From Nostoc sp. CHAB 5844 (GTDB lineage: Bacteria; Cyanobacteriota; Cyanobacteriia; Cyanobacteriales; Nostocaceae): 60,354 bases of DNA. A program made the position numbers and the translations under genes. This document shows positions 41,435 to 49,355 of the stretch, piece by piece; the first letter of the stretch is position 1, and each line of letters begins with the position of its first letter. The stretch covers positions 1-60,354 of the forward strand of contig NZ_JAIVFW010000045.1 of NCBI RefSeq assembly GCF_020829595.1, written 5' to 3'. The notes under the pieces were generated by a model. The model did not search any database and had not been told where the DNA came from. It saw only the letters and a program-made list of their open reading frames with translations.

Positions 41435-42073
41435 TTAATGCATTTCGTCGTATTCTGGCGCTTCAACTCGTCTAGCTTCTGTGCGGGAAGGCGGAAGAAA
41501 TTCAGCCCGACGCACAGGAACTAAGGGTGTTGTGGAACCTTGATAAGGATGAATGACTTGTACTGTACGGGTAGGACGGTTACGTGGCCCAAACAAAGCC
41601 AATACCCCAGCAACTACGATCCCGCCACCAACAGTAAGCGTCGCGCCTCCCACAGCCCAAACAATGGGTGAAGACCACCAAGCATTTTGAGTTTGGAATG
41701 TTTCAGATGCTACTACTTTTTGGTTGTTTTGGGCTAATTGCAACTGTTGAGCGTTGAAATTATCGAGTAGTCGTTGGTTTTGGACTTTTAACTGTTCGTT
41801 ATCGTTTTTTAAACGATCCATGTCAGCTTTTAACTGATTAAATTCTGCCCGTTGCTCAGGGGTAGGCGCATTCGGTAGCTGAGGATTGGGATAGGGTTGT
41901 CCGTAGGCGGAAGGATACTGCACTGGTGGCTGTAGCTGAGGTGCAACTACAGTGGGCATTTGGGGGGTAACGGCGAAGTTAGGTTGTAAGGGATTAGTTG
42001 TTCCCTTGAGCAAAACAAGAGCCGCCAGCCCAGCCACAGCGACTCCACCGATAAATGCCATACTCTCACTCAT
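41435..42073 (-). CDS. Two-TM protein with Pro-rich and coiled-coil segments
   Basis: Family not recognised. The 212-residue product has TM1 near residues 6-25 (AFIGGVAVAGLAALVLL), a Pro/Gln/Tyr-rich segment (residues about 28-72) and a coiled coil (EFNQLKADMDRLKNDNEQLK, then VQNQRLLDNFNAQQLQL). TM2 lies near residues 135-165 (AVGGATLTVGGGIVVAGVLA), and the tail is basic (RNRPTRTVQVIHP; EFLPPSRTEARRVE). A structural role at the envelope is possible but unsupported. Confidence 0.7.
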   Translation of the reverse strand: MSESMAFIGGVAVAGLAALVLLKGTTNPLQPNFAVTPQMPTVVAPQLQPPVQYPSAYGQPYPNPQLPNAPTPEQRAEFNQLKADMDRLKNDNEQLKVQNQRLLDNFNAQQLQLAQNNQKVVASETFQTQNAWWSSPIVWAVGGATLTVGGGIVVAGVLALFGPRNRPTRTVQVIHPYQGSTTPLVPVRRAEFLPPSRTEARRVEAPEYDEMH

Positions 42074-42443
42074 CGCCTTTGTCCCTCAACTGCGACGTAA
42101 TTATTTGTGACTGACACACTCTCACACTCATAATCTTTTACTTACTCAACTTCACCTAAACACTTAAAGTATAAGCGGCAGTATCAGCTAGTTTTTTTAC
42201 AGCCTGCAATCTGCTGTTAATATTCAAGACCATAAACGTCAAATTGTCTACTAAATCAGGGTAAAAAACTGCACTGTTATACATTCTTAATCTACTTTTT
42301 CTGAGGTGGCAAGAAAGTGATGAGTCAAGAGTCAACCCTTCGGCTTACTTCGACTGCGCTCAGTAACCAACGCTCAGGGCAAGTGGTCAATGATCATTTG
42401 TCATTTGTCATTGGTTCTTTTTTTCCCCAACTACCCCTATTCC
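42074..42443. other. Intergenic region with dispersed repeats
   Basis: No gene is seen in 370 bases. Positions about 42340-42380 carry a GACTGCGCTCAGTAACCAAC repeat. A TCATTTGTCATTTGTCATT heptamer-like stretch lies near 42395-42415. Confidence 0.6.
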
Positions 42444-43247
42444 CTACTCCCTATTACATAGAGCAGCTTTGAGACTTTGACAGAATTGGCTGATCGCCTT
42501 CAGCCCTTCTTCTGGAGTGCCTTCTGCCAAACGTTTGACAAAAGCACTACCCACAATCGCCGCATCTGCTCCCCAATCTCTCACCTGACAGGCTTGCTCA
42601 ACTTGGGAAATTCCAAAACCAACACCGATGGGTTTAGCCGTAACATTACGTATCTGCTTTAGTAAGTCTGACACTCGCGTTTCCATTTGCGATCGCATCC
42701 CGGTAACACCAGTGACACTAACTAAATAGATAAATCCTTGAGAAGAACGCGCGATCGCTTCAATTCTATCGGCAGAACTAGTAGGCGCTACTAATAAAGT
42801 TAAATCAATCCCAATCTCACTAGCAGGTTTGAGCAAACCAGCAGCTTCTTCTAGAGGTAAATCAGGTACTACCAACCCTGCTACCCCAACCGCCGCAATT
42901 TGCTGGAGAAACTTTTCAATTCCTCGGTGCAGAATTGGGTTGTAATAGGTAAACAAAATTATTGGCGCTTGCAAACTGGGGGTAATTCCTTGCAACATTT
43001 CCAGAACAGCTTCTAACTTCGTTCCCTTTTGCAACGCGCGGGTAGCAGCCGCCTGAATTACTGGCCCATCTGCAAGCGGATCAGAATAAGGAACACCCAA
43101 TTCAATCATGTCAGCACCGCTGCGATCAAGAATTTGCAAGGCGGATGCGGTGGTTGCTAAATCTGGATCACCAGCAGTTATAAACGGAAGCAGAGCGCAC
43201 TCTTGATTCCGTTTTAAGATTTCAAAGCGATCGGAAATGGCAGTCAT
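42444..43247 (-). CDS. trpA: Tryptophan synthase alpha subunit
   Basis: The 267-residue product begins [20 protein letters not shown] and contains [40 protein letters not shown] holds the catalytic Glu. [14 protein letters not shown] holds the catalytic Asp. [14 protein letters not shown] and [12 protein letters not shown] follow. It cleaves indole-3-glycerol phosphate to indole for the beta subunit. It is third in the ndhL-DUF3007-trpA run, an order familiar from cyanobacterial genomes. Confidence 0.97.
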   Translation of the reverse strand: MTAISDRFEILKRNQECALLPFITAGDPDLATTASALQILDRSGADMIELGVPYSDPLADGPVIQAAATRALQKGTKLEAVLEMLQGITPSLQAPIILFTYYNPILHRGIEKFLQQIAAVGVAGLVVPDLPLEEAAGLLKPASEIGIDLTLLVAPTSSADRIEAIARSSQGFIYLVSVTGVTGMRSQMETRVSDLLKQIRNVTAKPIGVGFGISQVEQACQVRDWGADAAIVGSAFVKRLAEGTPEEGLKAISQFCQSLKAALCNRE

Positions 43248-43456
43248 TAGTCAAGAGTCAAAAGTCAAGGGTCAATAGTCAAAAGTAATGACTATTGACT
43301 ATTGACTCATAAAATGATCACTTTCTTAAACTTAGTGCTGAGTGCTGAGTACTTCTTAATTTACTCAGCACTCAGCAACGCCACTTGCTTCAACGGAGGG
43401 AACCCCCGCAACGGACTGGCTCCGCAACGCAGTGGCTCCTCGGAACTCAGCACTTT
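43248..43456. repeat. Repeat-rich spacer between trpA and DUF3007 genes
   Basis: Contains TCAAAAGTCAAGGGTCAATAG-type heptamers, AGTGCTGAGTGCTGAGT, and a palindromic unit GGACTGGCTCCGCAACGCAG at about 43413. No gene is seen. Confidence 0.7.
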
Positions 43457-43768
43457 TTACACCTGAGATTGCTTTTCTTGTTCAATCTCGGCTTGAATTT
43501 TCGCTAGTTCTTCAGGCGTAAGTTCATCCAGCCGCTTTTGGAAAAAAGCTTGTTCATACTCTTCCCGTTGTTGATGGTAGGTCATATTTTTATTCACAGC
43601 GCGGTAAGCATAAGTGCTTATCCAACCAATCAATCCAATCACTAGGACAACTTGGCTCCATATCCCAGCTTGTTGACCATCTAAGCCAGCCAGCTGTAAT
43701 CCCACATAAGCCAAGCCACCAGCAATAAAAATACCTAAACCAATTCCAAGAGCGTCGATGCGTCGCAT
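43457..43768 (-). CDS. DUF3007 membrane protein
   Basis: The 103-residue product has two TM helices (IGLGIFIAGGLAYVGLQLAG; WSQVVLVIGLIGWISTYAYR) and a charged C-terminal helix (EQAFFQKRLDELTPEELAKI). That matches DUF3007 proteins of cyanobacteria and plastids. It lies between trpA and ndhL on the same strand, 24 bases after the ndhL stop, so it is likely co-transcribed with ndhL. A role near NDH-1 or thylakoid assembly is inferred from this linkage only. Confidence 0.9.
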   Translation of the reverse strand: MRRIDALGIGLGIFIAGGLAYVGLQLAGLDGQQAGIWSQVVLVIGLIGWISTYAYRAVNKNMTYHQQREEYEQAFFQKRLDELTPEELAKIQAEIEQEKQSQV

Positions 43769-43792
43769 GAGAGTTATGACCTACCAATCTCG

Positions 43793-44005
43793 TTAGACTT
43801 CAATTTTTCGTGGCTGTGGTCGGAGATTCACAAACGGCGATAGAACCAATAAACCGGGAAAGAAGAAGAAAACCAAAAAGTACATCAAAGTACGCTCAAT
43901 AGAAGTAGCCACATACCAACGCTGCTTGAGGTAAAACAGTACAGCCACAGGGATGACTAATAAATAAGCTCCAGCCAAAATCAGATACAGCAGGGCTACG
44001 ATCAT
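43793..44005 (-). CDS. ndhL: NAD(P)H-quinone oxidoreductase subunit L
   Basis: The 70-residue product starts [20 protein letters not shown] and continues with [20 protein letters not shown], then [20 protein letters not shown]. The two TM helices and the 'YxxxR-W' loop fit NdhL, the small NDH-1 subunit needed for cyclic electron flow and CO2 uptake complexes in thylakoid membranes. It is first gene of the ndhL-DUF3007-trpA run. The upstream stretch 44006-44352 shows no gene and should hold the promoter. Confidence 0.92.
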   Translation of the reverse strand: MIVALLYLILAGAYLLVIPVAVLFYLKQRWYVATSIERTLMYFLVFFFFPGLLVLSPFVNLRPQPRKIEV

Positions 44006-44352
44006 AAGTTTTTTCTCTTTGTAAACAAGGCCATTCAGTGCATCTGTTTCTCATCATAGGCTGAACGCGCAGCTTGAGGAAAGTCTAATTAATCTCACTA
44101 AACAAAAATTCCGCACTTTTACCTGGACAAAATTCAAGATGGTGCTACAATGGCAAAGCCAGTATCTAATGAGTGTACTTGTAAAGTCCAGTTTAAGATG
44201 CTTGTCCAAGGTTACAGATTGCCAAAAATTCTGCGATCGCCCAACCTAGACAAAATTTCTTAAACTCAGTTGCACAAAATGCACAATTGATGGTGGAATA
44301 GATGAGGAGGTATTTGTTGCCTCCACAAAATAAGTGCCTCCTAAAAAAACTT

Positions 44353-44736
44353 GGGGGTGTGGCGGAATGGCAGACGCTACGGACTTAGCTAACTGAGCCT
44401 TGAAGAAGAAATTCTTTAAGTGGAAGCTCTCAAACTCAGGGAAACCTAAATCTGTTTCCAGACAAGGCAATCCTGAGCCAAGCCAAAAGTAGTGGTGAGT
44501 TAAAAGTGCTGAGTGCTGAGTAAATTTAAAGCTTGTACTCTTAGACTTTAACCAACAGTTTTTGGAAGGTGCAGAGACTCGACGGGAGCTACCCTAACGT
44601 AAAGGCGAGGGTAAAGGGAGAGTCCAATTCTCAAAACCTGAGATAGCTAGAGCTACCAGGTAGTAGTGAAAGCTGCAAGAGAATGAAAATCCGTTGACCT
44701 TAAACGGTCGTGAGGGTTCAAGTCCCTCCACCCCCA
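44353..44736 (+). tRNA. trnL(uaa): tRNA-Leu(UAA) interrupted by a group I intron
   Basis: Exon 1 is 44353-44386 and ends ...CTACGGACTT at U34 of the anticodon. Exon 2 is 44686-44736 (AAAATCCGTTGACCTTAAAC at its start). Spliced length is 85 bases. The acceptor stem GGGGGTG pairs with CACCCCC, followed by A73. CCA is not encoded. The intron site within the UAA anticodon is the classic one shared by cyanobacteria and plastids. Confidence 0.97.
44387..44685 (+). other. Group I intron in tRNA-Leu(UAA)
   Basis: A 299-base self-splicing-type intron. Conserved core pieces are visible: TCAGGGAAACCTAAATCTG (P/Q region), AGACAAGGCAATCCTGAGCC, and GGTGCAGAGACTCGACGGGA (R/S region). The last base before exon 2 is the terminal G. 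A variable stem near 44495-44525 contains GTGCTGAGTGCTGAGT heptamers. That is the known site where repeats accumulate in Nostoc introns. Confidence 0.95.
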
Positions 44737-45151
44737 TTAAAAACAAACATAAACAAAGCCTGCTTAGGAATACCAAGCAGGCTTAACTGTATATATACAA
44801 TTCTAAAAGTTAATAAGGCATTGCGATCGCTCTGAATTTAAACCTCCTAAGACTTACGCATGAAAATGAGAAATCAAGGGTTTGGGGTGTGGGTGTAGGT
44901 GTATAAGTCTTCAAAACCCTTTCACCCTTACATCCAGTCTCAACAGATAATCTTTGGGCGTAAGTCCTGCCTCCGTAATTTTGCTTAATGATTTAGTTTT
45001 CTAAATTTAATCTTGAAGAAGACTTAAGTAAATTCATCAAAACTCCTTCAAAAAATTACTTTATCTTTGAAAAATTGATTGATACTGATCGCTGTCACAG
45101 GTAATCTAATAAATAATAGATTCATCAACTTTATTGGTCTTGAGAACTTCC
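44737..45151. other. Intergenic region with a MITE-like element
   Basis: No gene is seen in 415 bases. An inverted pair GACTTACGC (44851) and GCGTAAGTC (ending 44966) bounds a 116-base element with a GGGTTTGGGG/CAAAACCCTTT-like middle. A GCAGGCTT hairpin lies near 44759-44783, right after the tRNA, and may end its transcript. Confidence 0.6.
44851..44966. mobile_element. MITE-like element with GACTTACGC ends
   Basis: GACTTACGCA at the left is the inverse of GGCGTAAGTC at the right. The 116-base interior has no gene. Ends of this type occur on some cyanobacterial insertion sequences, so it may be a short derivative. Confidence 0.6.
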
Positions 45152-46483
45152 ATGACCACTCATAGTTTATTTCCTGATTTAGAAGAACCAAATTTTGTTA
45201 AACCCCATCTTCAATCATTAAATCTACAACTTGGGCAAGAAAAAATATATAGCTTCTTCATGGAAATTGTTAATCAAAATTCACCCGAAGAAGTCTTGCG
45301 AGAATTTAAACGATTATTTTTTGATTTTCTAGAATCGAGTAGTCTAAATACAGTACCATTCATTCGGAAACTCTTGCTGGCTAATAACGAGCAGGAATTT
45401 CGTCATACGATCAAGCGCTGTTGCTACATCATAGTGAACAACTGGGCATCTAAAAGAAAATATGAATATATTCAAAAATTAATTAGTTTATTAGCTAATT
45501 ATGATGTCCGCTGTAAGAAAAGCAGTTATACCAGCTTGCATATTTATAAAGGCTGGCTAGAAAATTTTGTTAAAAGTGATGACTATCAAGAATTAAAATT
45601 ATTTGCTAATAAACACGACAATAAAAGCAAAGTTCACTGGACTAATCGCTATGCTGCTTATTTATTAGTTGCTCAATCTTTGGATGCTAATAATCCTAAA
45701 GAGCAACAAGAAGCAGCAAGCCAACTTTCTAAACAAATGAAGGACAACTTTAAGTTTGAACTAGCAATATATATTGCGCGTTCTCAGTCGTCGGCTTCAA
45801 GTACTACACGCTATGTAAATCCTAGTATTTTGGGCGATAATGTTTTACGTTTAATCAAAATGATTATCGTTAAAAAAGGTTTGTTTAGTTATGAAAATTT
45901 AGCTCATATATTTATCAAACAAACTCAGAATCAAACTTTTAAAGAATTTAAAATAAGTATCCGTAAATACTTATTTTATTCTGTAAAAAATATAAATTTA
46001 GTCAAAATTTTAAATCAGCAGCTAACAGAAAGTTTATCTAACTGGAAACCAGAGTATGATGAAGAAATTTTAGATAAAAATTTATTTCTCAGAAGTTGTA
46101 ATCGTCTGATTGATTGTCTAACTACAGAAAATGGTCGAGAACCTTCACCATTATTTCTTTTATTAGTTTCTCAAGGTCATCCATTAACTTTGGTGATTAT
46201 ACTACTGAAGATTATTTTAATTTGTCAAAATTCTCGCAGTCATTTAGAAATTAGAATTGCTAACTTAATTAGATATTACGAAAAATTACCAAAAGATGAA
46301 TGTAAATGGGTGATTAATTTTTTGGAAATTTTTAATATAACCTTTGCAATCTACGCGGAAAATATTGAATATAACCTGATTAAAGTACAAGAAGATAAGC
46401 AAAATTATATCGGACAATTAAATATTGATTCTTACCATGTTTTTTCGCAATTAAGAGAAAACATTTATCAACAGTCAGAATAA
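45152..46483 (+). CDS. Hypothetical protein, 443 aa
   Basis: I do not recognise the family. ATG 45152 gives MTTHSLFPDLEEPNFVKPHL. TTG 45134 would add six residues without better support. The product is mostly helical, with long stretches such as SPEEVLREFKRLFFDFLESS and ISIRKYLFYSVKNINLVKIL. It has no signal peptide and only one clearly hydrophobic segment (PLTLVIILLKIILIC), near residue 360. Codon use is AT-rich and somewhat more Lys/Asn-heavy than neighbouring genes. It stands alone after the tRNA gene. Confidence 0.75.
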   Translation: MTTHSLFPDLEEPNFVKPHLQSLNLQLGQEKIYSFFMEIVNQNSPEEVLREFKRLFFDFLESSSLNTVPFIRKLLLANNEQEFRHTIKRCCYIIVNNWASKRKYEYIQKLISLLANYDVRCKKSSYTSLHIYKGWLENFVKSDDYQELKLFANKHDNKSKVHWTNRYAAYLLVAQSLDANNPKEQQEAASQLSKQMKDNFKFELAIYIARSQSSASSTTRYVNPSILGDNVLRLIKMIIVKKGLFSYENLAHIFIKQTQNQTFKEFKISIRKYLFYSVKNINLVKILNQQLTESLSNWKPEYDEEILDKNLFLRSCNRLIDCLTTENGREPSPLFLLLVSQGHPLTLVIILLKIILICQNSRSHLEIRIANLIRYYEKLPKDECKWVINFLEIFNITFAIYAENIEYNLIKVQEDKQNYIGQLNIDSYHVFSQLRENIYQQSE

Positions 46484-46540
46484 CTAAACTAGAAACATAG
46501 ATTCCTGACTTATTCAAGAAGTGATGAAATGAATTTTTTT

Positions 46541-46569
46541 GTAGAGACATTGCAATGCAACGTCTCTAC
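46541..46569. repeat. GTAGAGAC palindromic repeat, copy 2
   Basis: A 29-base palindrome with arms GTAGAGACATTGCA and TGCAACGTCTCTAC. Nearly the same as the copy at 2448-2476. Confidence 0.75.
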
Positions 46570-46595
46570 TATCAACCAACAGCAATTAAGCATAT

Positions 46596-47270
46596 TTAGT
46601 GAGAAAACATAGCGATCGTTGGTAAAAGATGATAGGATTCGCTTTTAATTAGAATAGAGCATCCTAGGTAGATTAATACTAGGGGAAAAACTTTGCGACC
46701 GTAGCGAGTCAGAAGAGGAGCCATGAGAGGATTACGCGTTAAATTGTAAGAAAGGAAGCACCAGACTCCCACTGTTAGATAACAAACACAGAGAATGACT
46801 CCTAAACTTGGGAGATTGCTACTAGCAAACAGTGGTACATAAATCCCGATGTTATTACCTCCATTTGCAATGGTAACTGCGGAAACGCGATAAGTTTGAG
46901 GGTCGCGCAGAGTTGCTAATAGGGATTTTTTGCGGTGCTTGGTTGTAGCCGAAGAGGCAAAATCAACTGATACAGCTTGCACTGTTTCTTCATTTTTTTC
47001 TCTGGTTAATAGATGATTAATCCCAATGGCTATAGGTAAAAAACCTAATAAGCCAACCCAAGCTGTTGGTAAAATTAAACCACCTAAAAAACCAGGCAGA
47101 CTAGCAAGTACTAATGCAGTAAATCCTAAAAATTCGCCAAGAATAATATTTTGCGGACGAAAATGACGATTGACTTTGCCAAAGAAAGCAGTCAAATATA
47201 AATTGTCGTCAAAAGTAGTTGCAAAAGCAGCAGAGATGCCAATAATCAATGTAGTAGTTAGCCAATTCAT
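46596..47270 (-). CDS. CadD-like cadmium resistance/efflux transporter
   Basis: From ATG 47270 the product begins MNWLTTTLIIGISAAFATTF. It has about six TM helices (LITGISAAFATT-type start; LGEFLGFTALVLASLPGFLG; LGVILCVCYLTVGVWCFLSY; VFPLVLIYLGCSILIKSES). The short motifs DDNLYLTAFF and VTIANGGNNIGIYVPLFA resemble the paired D-x-x-D/N-N-I motifs of CadD-type LysE-superfamily transporters. CadD members export cadmium and possibly other cations. The metal here is inferred. The ten extra residues from 47300 are not needed. Confidence 0.8.
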   Translation of the reverse strand: MNWLTTTLIIGISAAFATTFDDNLYLTAFFGKVNRHFRPQNIILGEFLGFTALVLASLPGFLGGLILPTAWVGLLGFLPIAIGINHLLTREKNEETVQAVSVDFASSATTKHRKKSLLATLRDPQTYRVSAVTIANGGNNIGIYVPLFASSNLPSLGVILCVCYLTVGVWCFLSYNLTRNPLMAPLLTRYGRKVFPLVLIYLGCSILIKSESYHLLPTIAMFSH

Positions 47271-47452
47271 GTTCGTTGCGTAAGGTATATAAGCCTCCAA
47301 AATCTGGAGGATTTATCAGCATTTCCATCAATAAAACTGATGTGTTGTTTCAGCTAGGTACTTTAGCCGCGTATGTCATAAATATTATGGCTAACAACTA
47401 AATAGGAGCAAATATTCTTTTTTGTTAAATTGATAAATAAAGATTATTAATT

Positions 47453-49279
47453 TTAAACCAGACTATGAGCCTGTTGCTGGAGAGGAACTTGAATGATGAA
47501 CTCAGTTCCTTGATTAGGAGTTGAGTAACACTTTAGTTGACCGTTATGGTTTTCTGTAACAATCTGATAACTGATAGACATTCCCATCCCAGTGCCTTTG
47601 CCAATTGGTTTTGTGGTGAAGAAGGGATCAAATATTCGTTGCTGAATGTTGCTCGGCATACCAATTCCATTATCAGCGATCGCTACTTCTACCCACGCTG
47701 CATCAACAACATCTGTGCGAATTGTAATTCGATTGGGTTCATCTTTTATTTGTTTGACATTGCCCTCTTCTAAGGCATCAATTGCATTCACCAGAATATT
47801 CATAAATACTTGGTTAAGTTGTCCAGCATAACATTCTACTAAGGGCAGAATACCGTAATCTTTGATCACTTCGATTTCTGGTCGCTCTGATGTGGCTTTG
47901 AGGCGATGTTGCAAAATCATCAGGGTGCTGTCGATACCTGAATGAATATCAACGGCTTTGAATTCAGCTTCGTCCATACGAGAGAAATTGCGTAGCGACA
48001 ATACAATTTGACGAATGCGCTCAGTACCTGATTTCATAGAAGACAACATTTTCGGTAAGTCTTCCTGCAAAAACTCCAAATCCATATCTTCAGCAGCTGC
48101 TAATATTTCTGGGGCTGGATTGGAATTATATTGCTCATGTAACGCCACAAACGCTAATAAATTTTGCGTATATTCTTGCACATGGGCAAGGTTGCCATGA
48201 ATGAAATTGACTGGATTATTAATTTCGTGCGCCACACCAGCTACCAACTGTCCTAAGCTTGACATTTTTTCCTTGTGAACAAGCTGCGCCTGCATAGCTT
48301 GCAGTTCTTGTAGAGTTTGCTTAAGTTCAACAGTTCGCTGCTCAACGCGATGTTCTAGCTCATTCTTGGCTTGTTCTAGTTGGCTGGCCGAGGTGCGGTT
48401 TTCTTGCATTGCTGCCGATAAAATTAATGTTGCAATAGTCAATGCACTCATAAAAGATTGCAACAGCAGCAGAGAAGTACCAACAGAGTCTTTGGCAAAT
48501 GACCCAAACCCTTTAGATGTGCCAATAATTGCAATGATGACCATCACAATAATTAAAAGTGTAGTTTGCCACTGTTGTAAGCGGAAAGCAGACCAAAGCA
48601 ATGGCAGCACCATCAAATACTCTACTGGGTTGTTGCTCCAAAAGGCTGCACAGCCAATGCCAACTAATAGTACTAGGACTAAAACAAATTCGGCGATCAA
48701 TGTTCGTTGAAATTGCTGACGAGTGCAAAAGCGTTGAAAATATGCTAACAATGCCGGAGTAATAATTAACATACTCACAGCTGTACTGACATACCACCCC
48801 AGCCACAGCAGCCAAAAGTTGTTCCAGGTTGACATCCCGATAATACACTGAGTTGCTATCCCGACTAAGGAAGTGAAGGGTATAACGGGGAGAAGAAAAG
48901 CAATAAATTTAATAGCATCTTGGGCGCGATTAAATGGATAGTGTAGTGGAATGAAACGAACAACTAAGGTGCTAATAATTGTTGAGTCGATCGCATTGAG
49001 CGATGCAACTACAAAAGAAGCAGGTGTATTGAAAAAAAGCAACCGGTTAGTAATAAAATCACAAAGCAGCAAGACAATCCAAAACCGTCGCCCAAACAAC
49101 AGCATCGTTGCCAAAAACACACCAGATGAAGGCCAAATTGCAGTTGAGCCATCGGGAAACGTAAATGCTGTTGCTAACTTGGCCAAGCTAAAGTGAATTG
49201 GCAGCAGGATGAAAAACCCGATTAATAAGGTGCGATCAAAGCGAAAACGGACTTTTGGAAAAGCTGATGTTGGGAACAT
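47453..49279 (-). CDS. MASE1-type sensor histidine kinase
   Basis: The 608-residue product has an N-terminal MASE1-like membrane domain with about eight TM helices (residues 1-300; for example FILLPIHFSLAKLATAFTFP, then DGSTAIWPSSGVFLATMLL). A coiled-coil linker (LEQAKNELEHRVEQRTVELK) follows. The kinase core has the H-box GVAHEINNPVNFIHGNLAH near residue 350, N-box FMNILVNAIDALEEG, and G-boxes DNGIGMP and GKGTGMGMSISYQI. It autophosphorylates on His and passes phosphate to a response regulator that is not in this window. The signal is unknown. Confidence 0.93.
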   Translation of the reverse strand: MFPTSAFPKVRFRFDRTLLIGFFILLPIHFSLAKLATAFTFPDGSTAIWPSSGVFLATMLLFGRRFWIVLLLCDFITNRLLFFNTPASFVVASLNAIDSTIISTLVVRFIPLHYPFNRAQDAIKFIAFLLPVIPFTSLVGIATQCIIGMSTWNNFWLLWLGWYVSTAVSMLIITPALLAYFQRFCTRQQFQRTLIAEFVLVLVLLVGIGCAAFWSNNPVEYLMVLPLLWSAFRLQQWQTTLLIIVMVIIAIIGTSKGFGSFAKDSVGTSLLLLQSFMSALTIATLILSAAMQENRTSASQLEQAKNELEHRVEQRTVELKQTLQELQAMQAQLVHKEKMSSLGQLVAGVAHEINNPVNFIHGNLAHVQEYTQNLLAFVALHEQYNSNPAPEILAAAEDMDLEFLQEDLPKMLSSMKSGTERIRQIVLSLRNFSRMDEAEFKAVDIHSGIDSTLMILQHRLKATSERPEIEVIKDYGILPLVECYAGQLNQVFMNILVNAIDALEEGNVKQIKDEPNRITIRTDVVDAAWVEVAIADNGIGMPSNIQQRIFDPFFTTKPIGKGTGMGMSISYQIVTENHNGQLKCYSTPNQGTEFIIQVPLQQQAHSLV

Positions 49280-49355
49280 TTATTTCTGACCTCACGAGCT
49301 TTGAGTATTGCTCTTGTTAGAATTCCCACCTCAGCCAACATTCTCCCTTCTGAAT

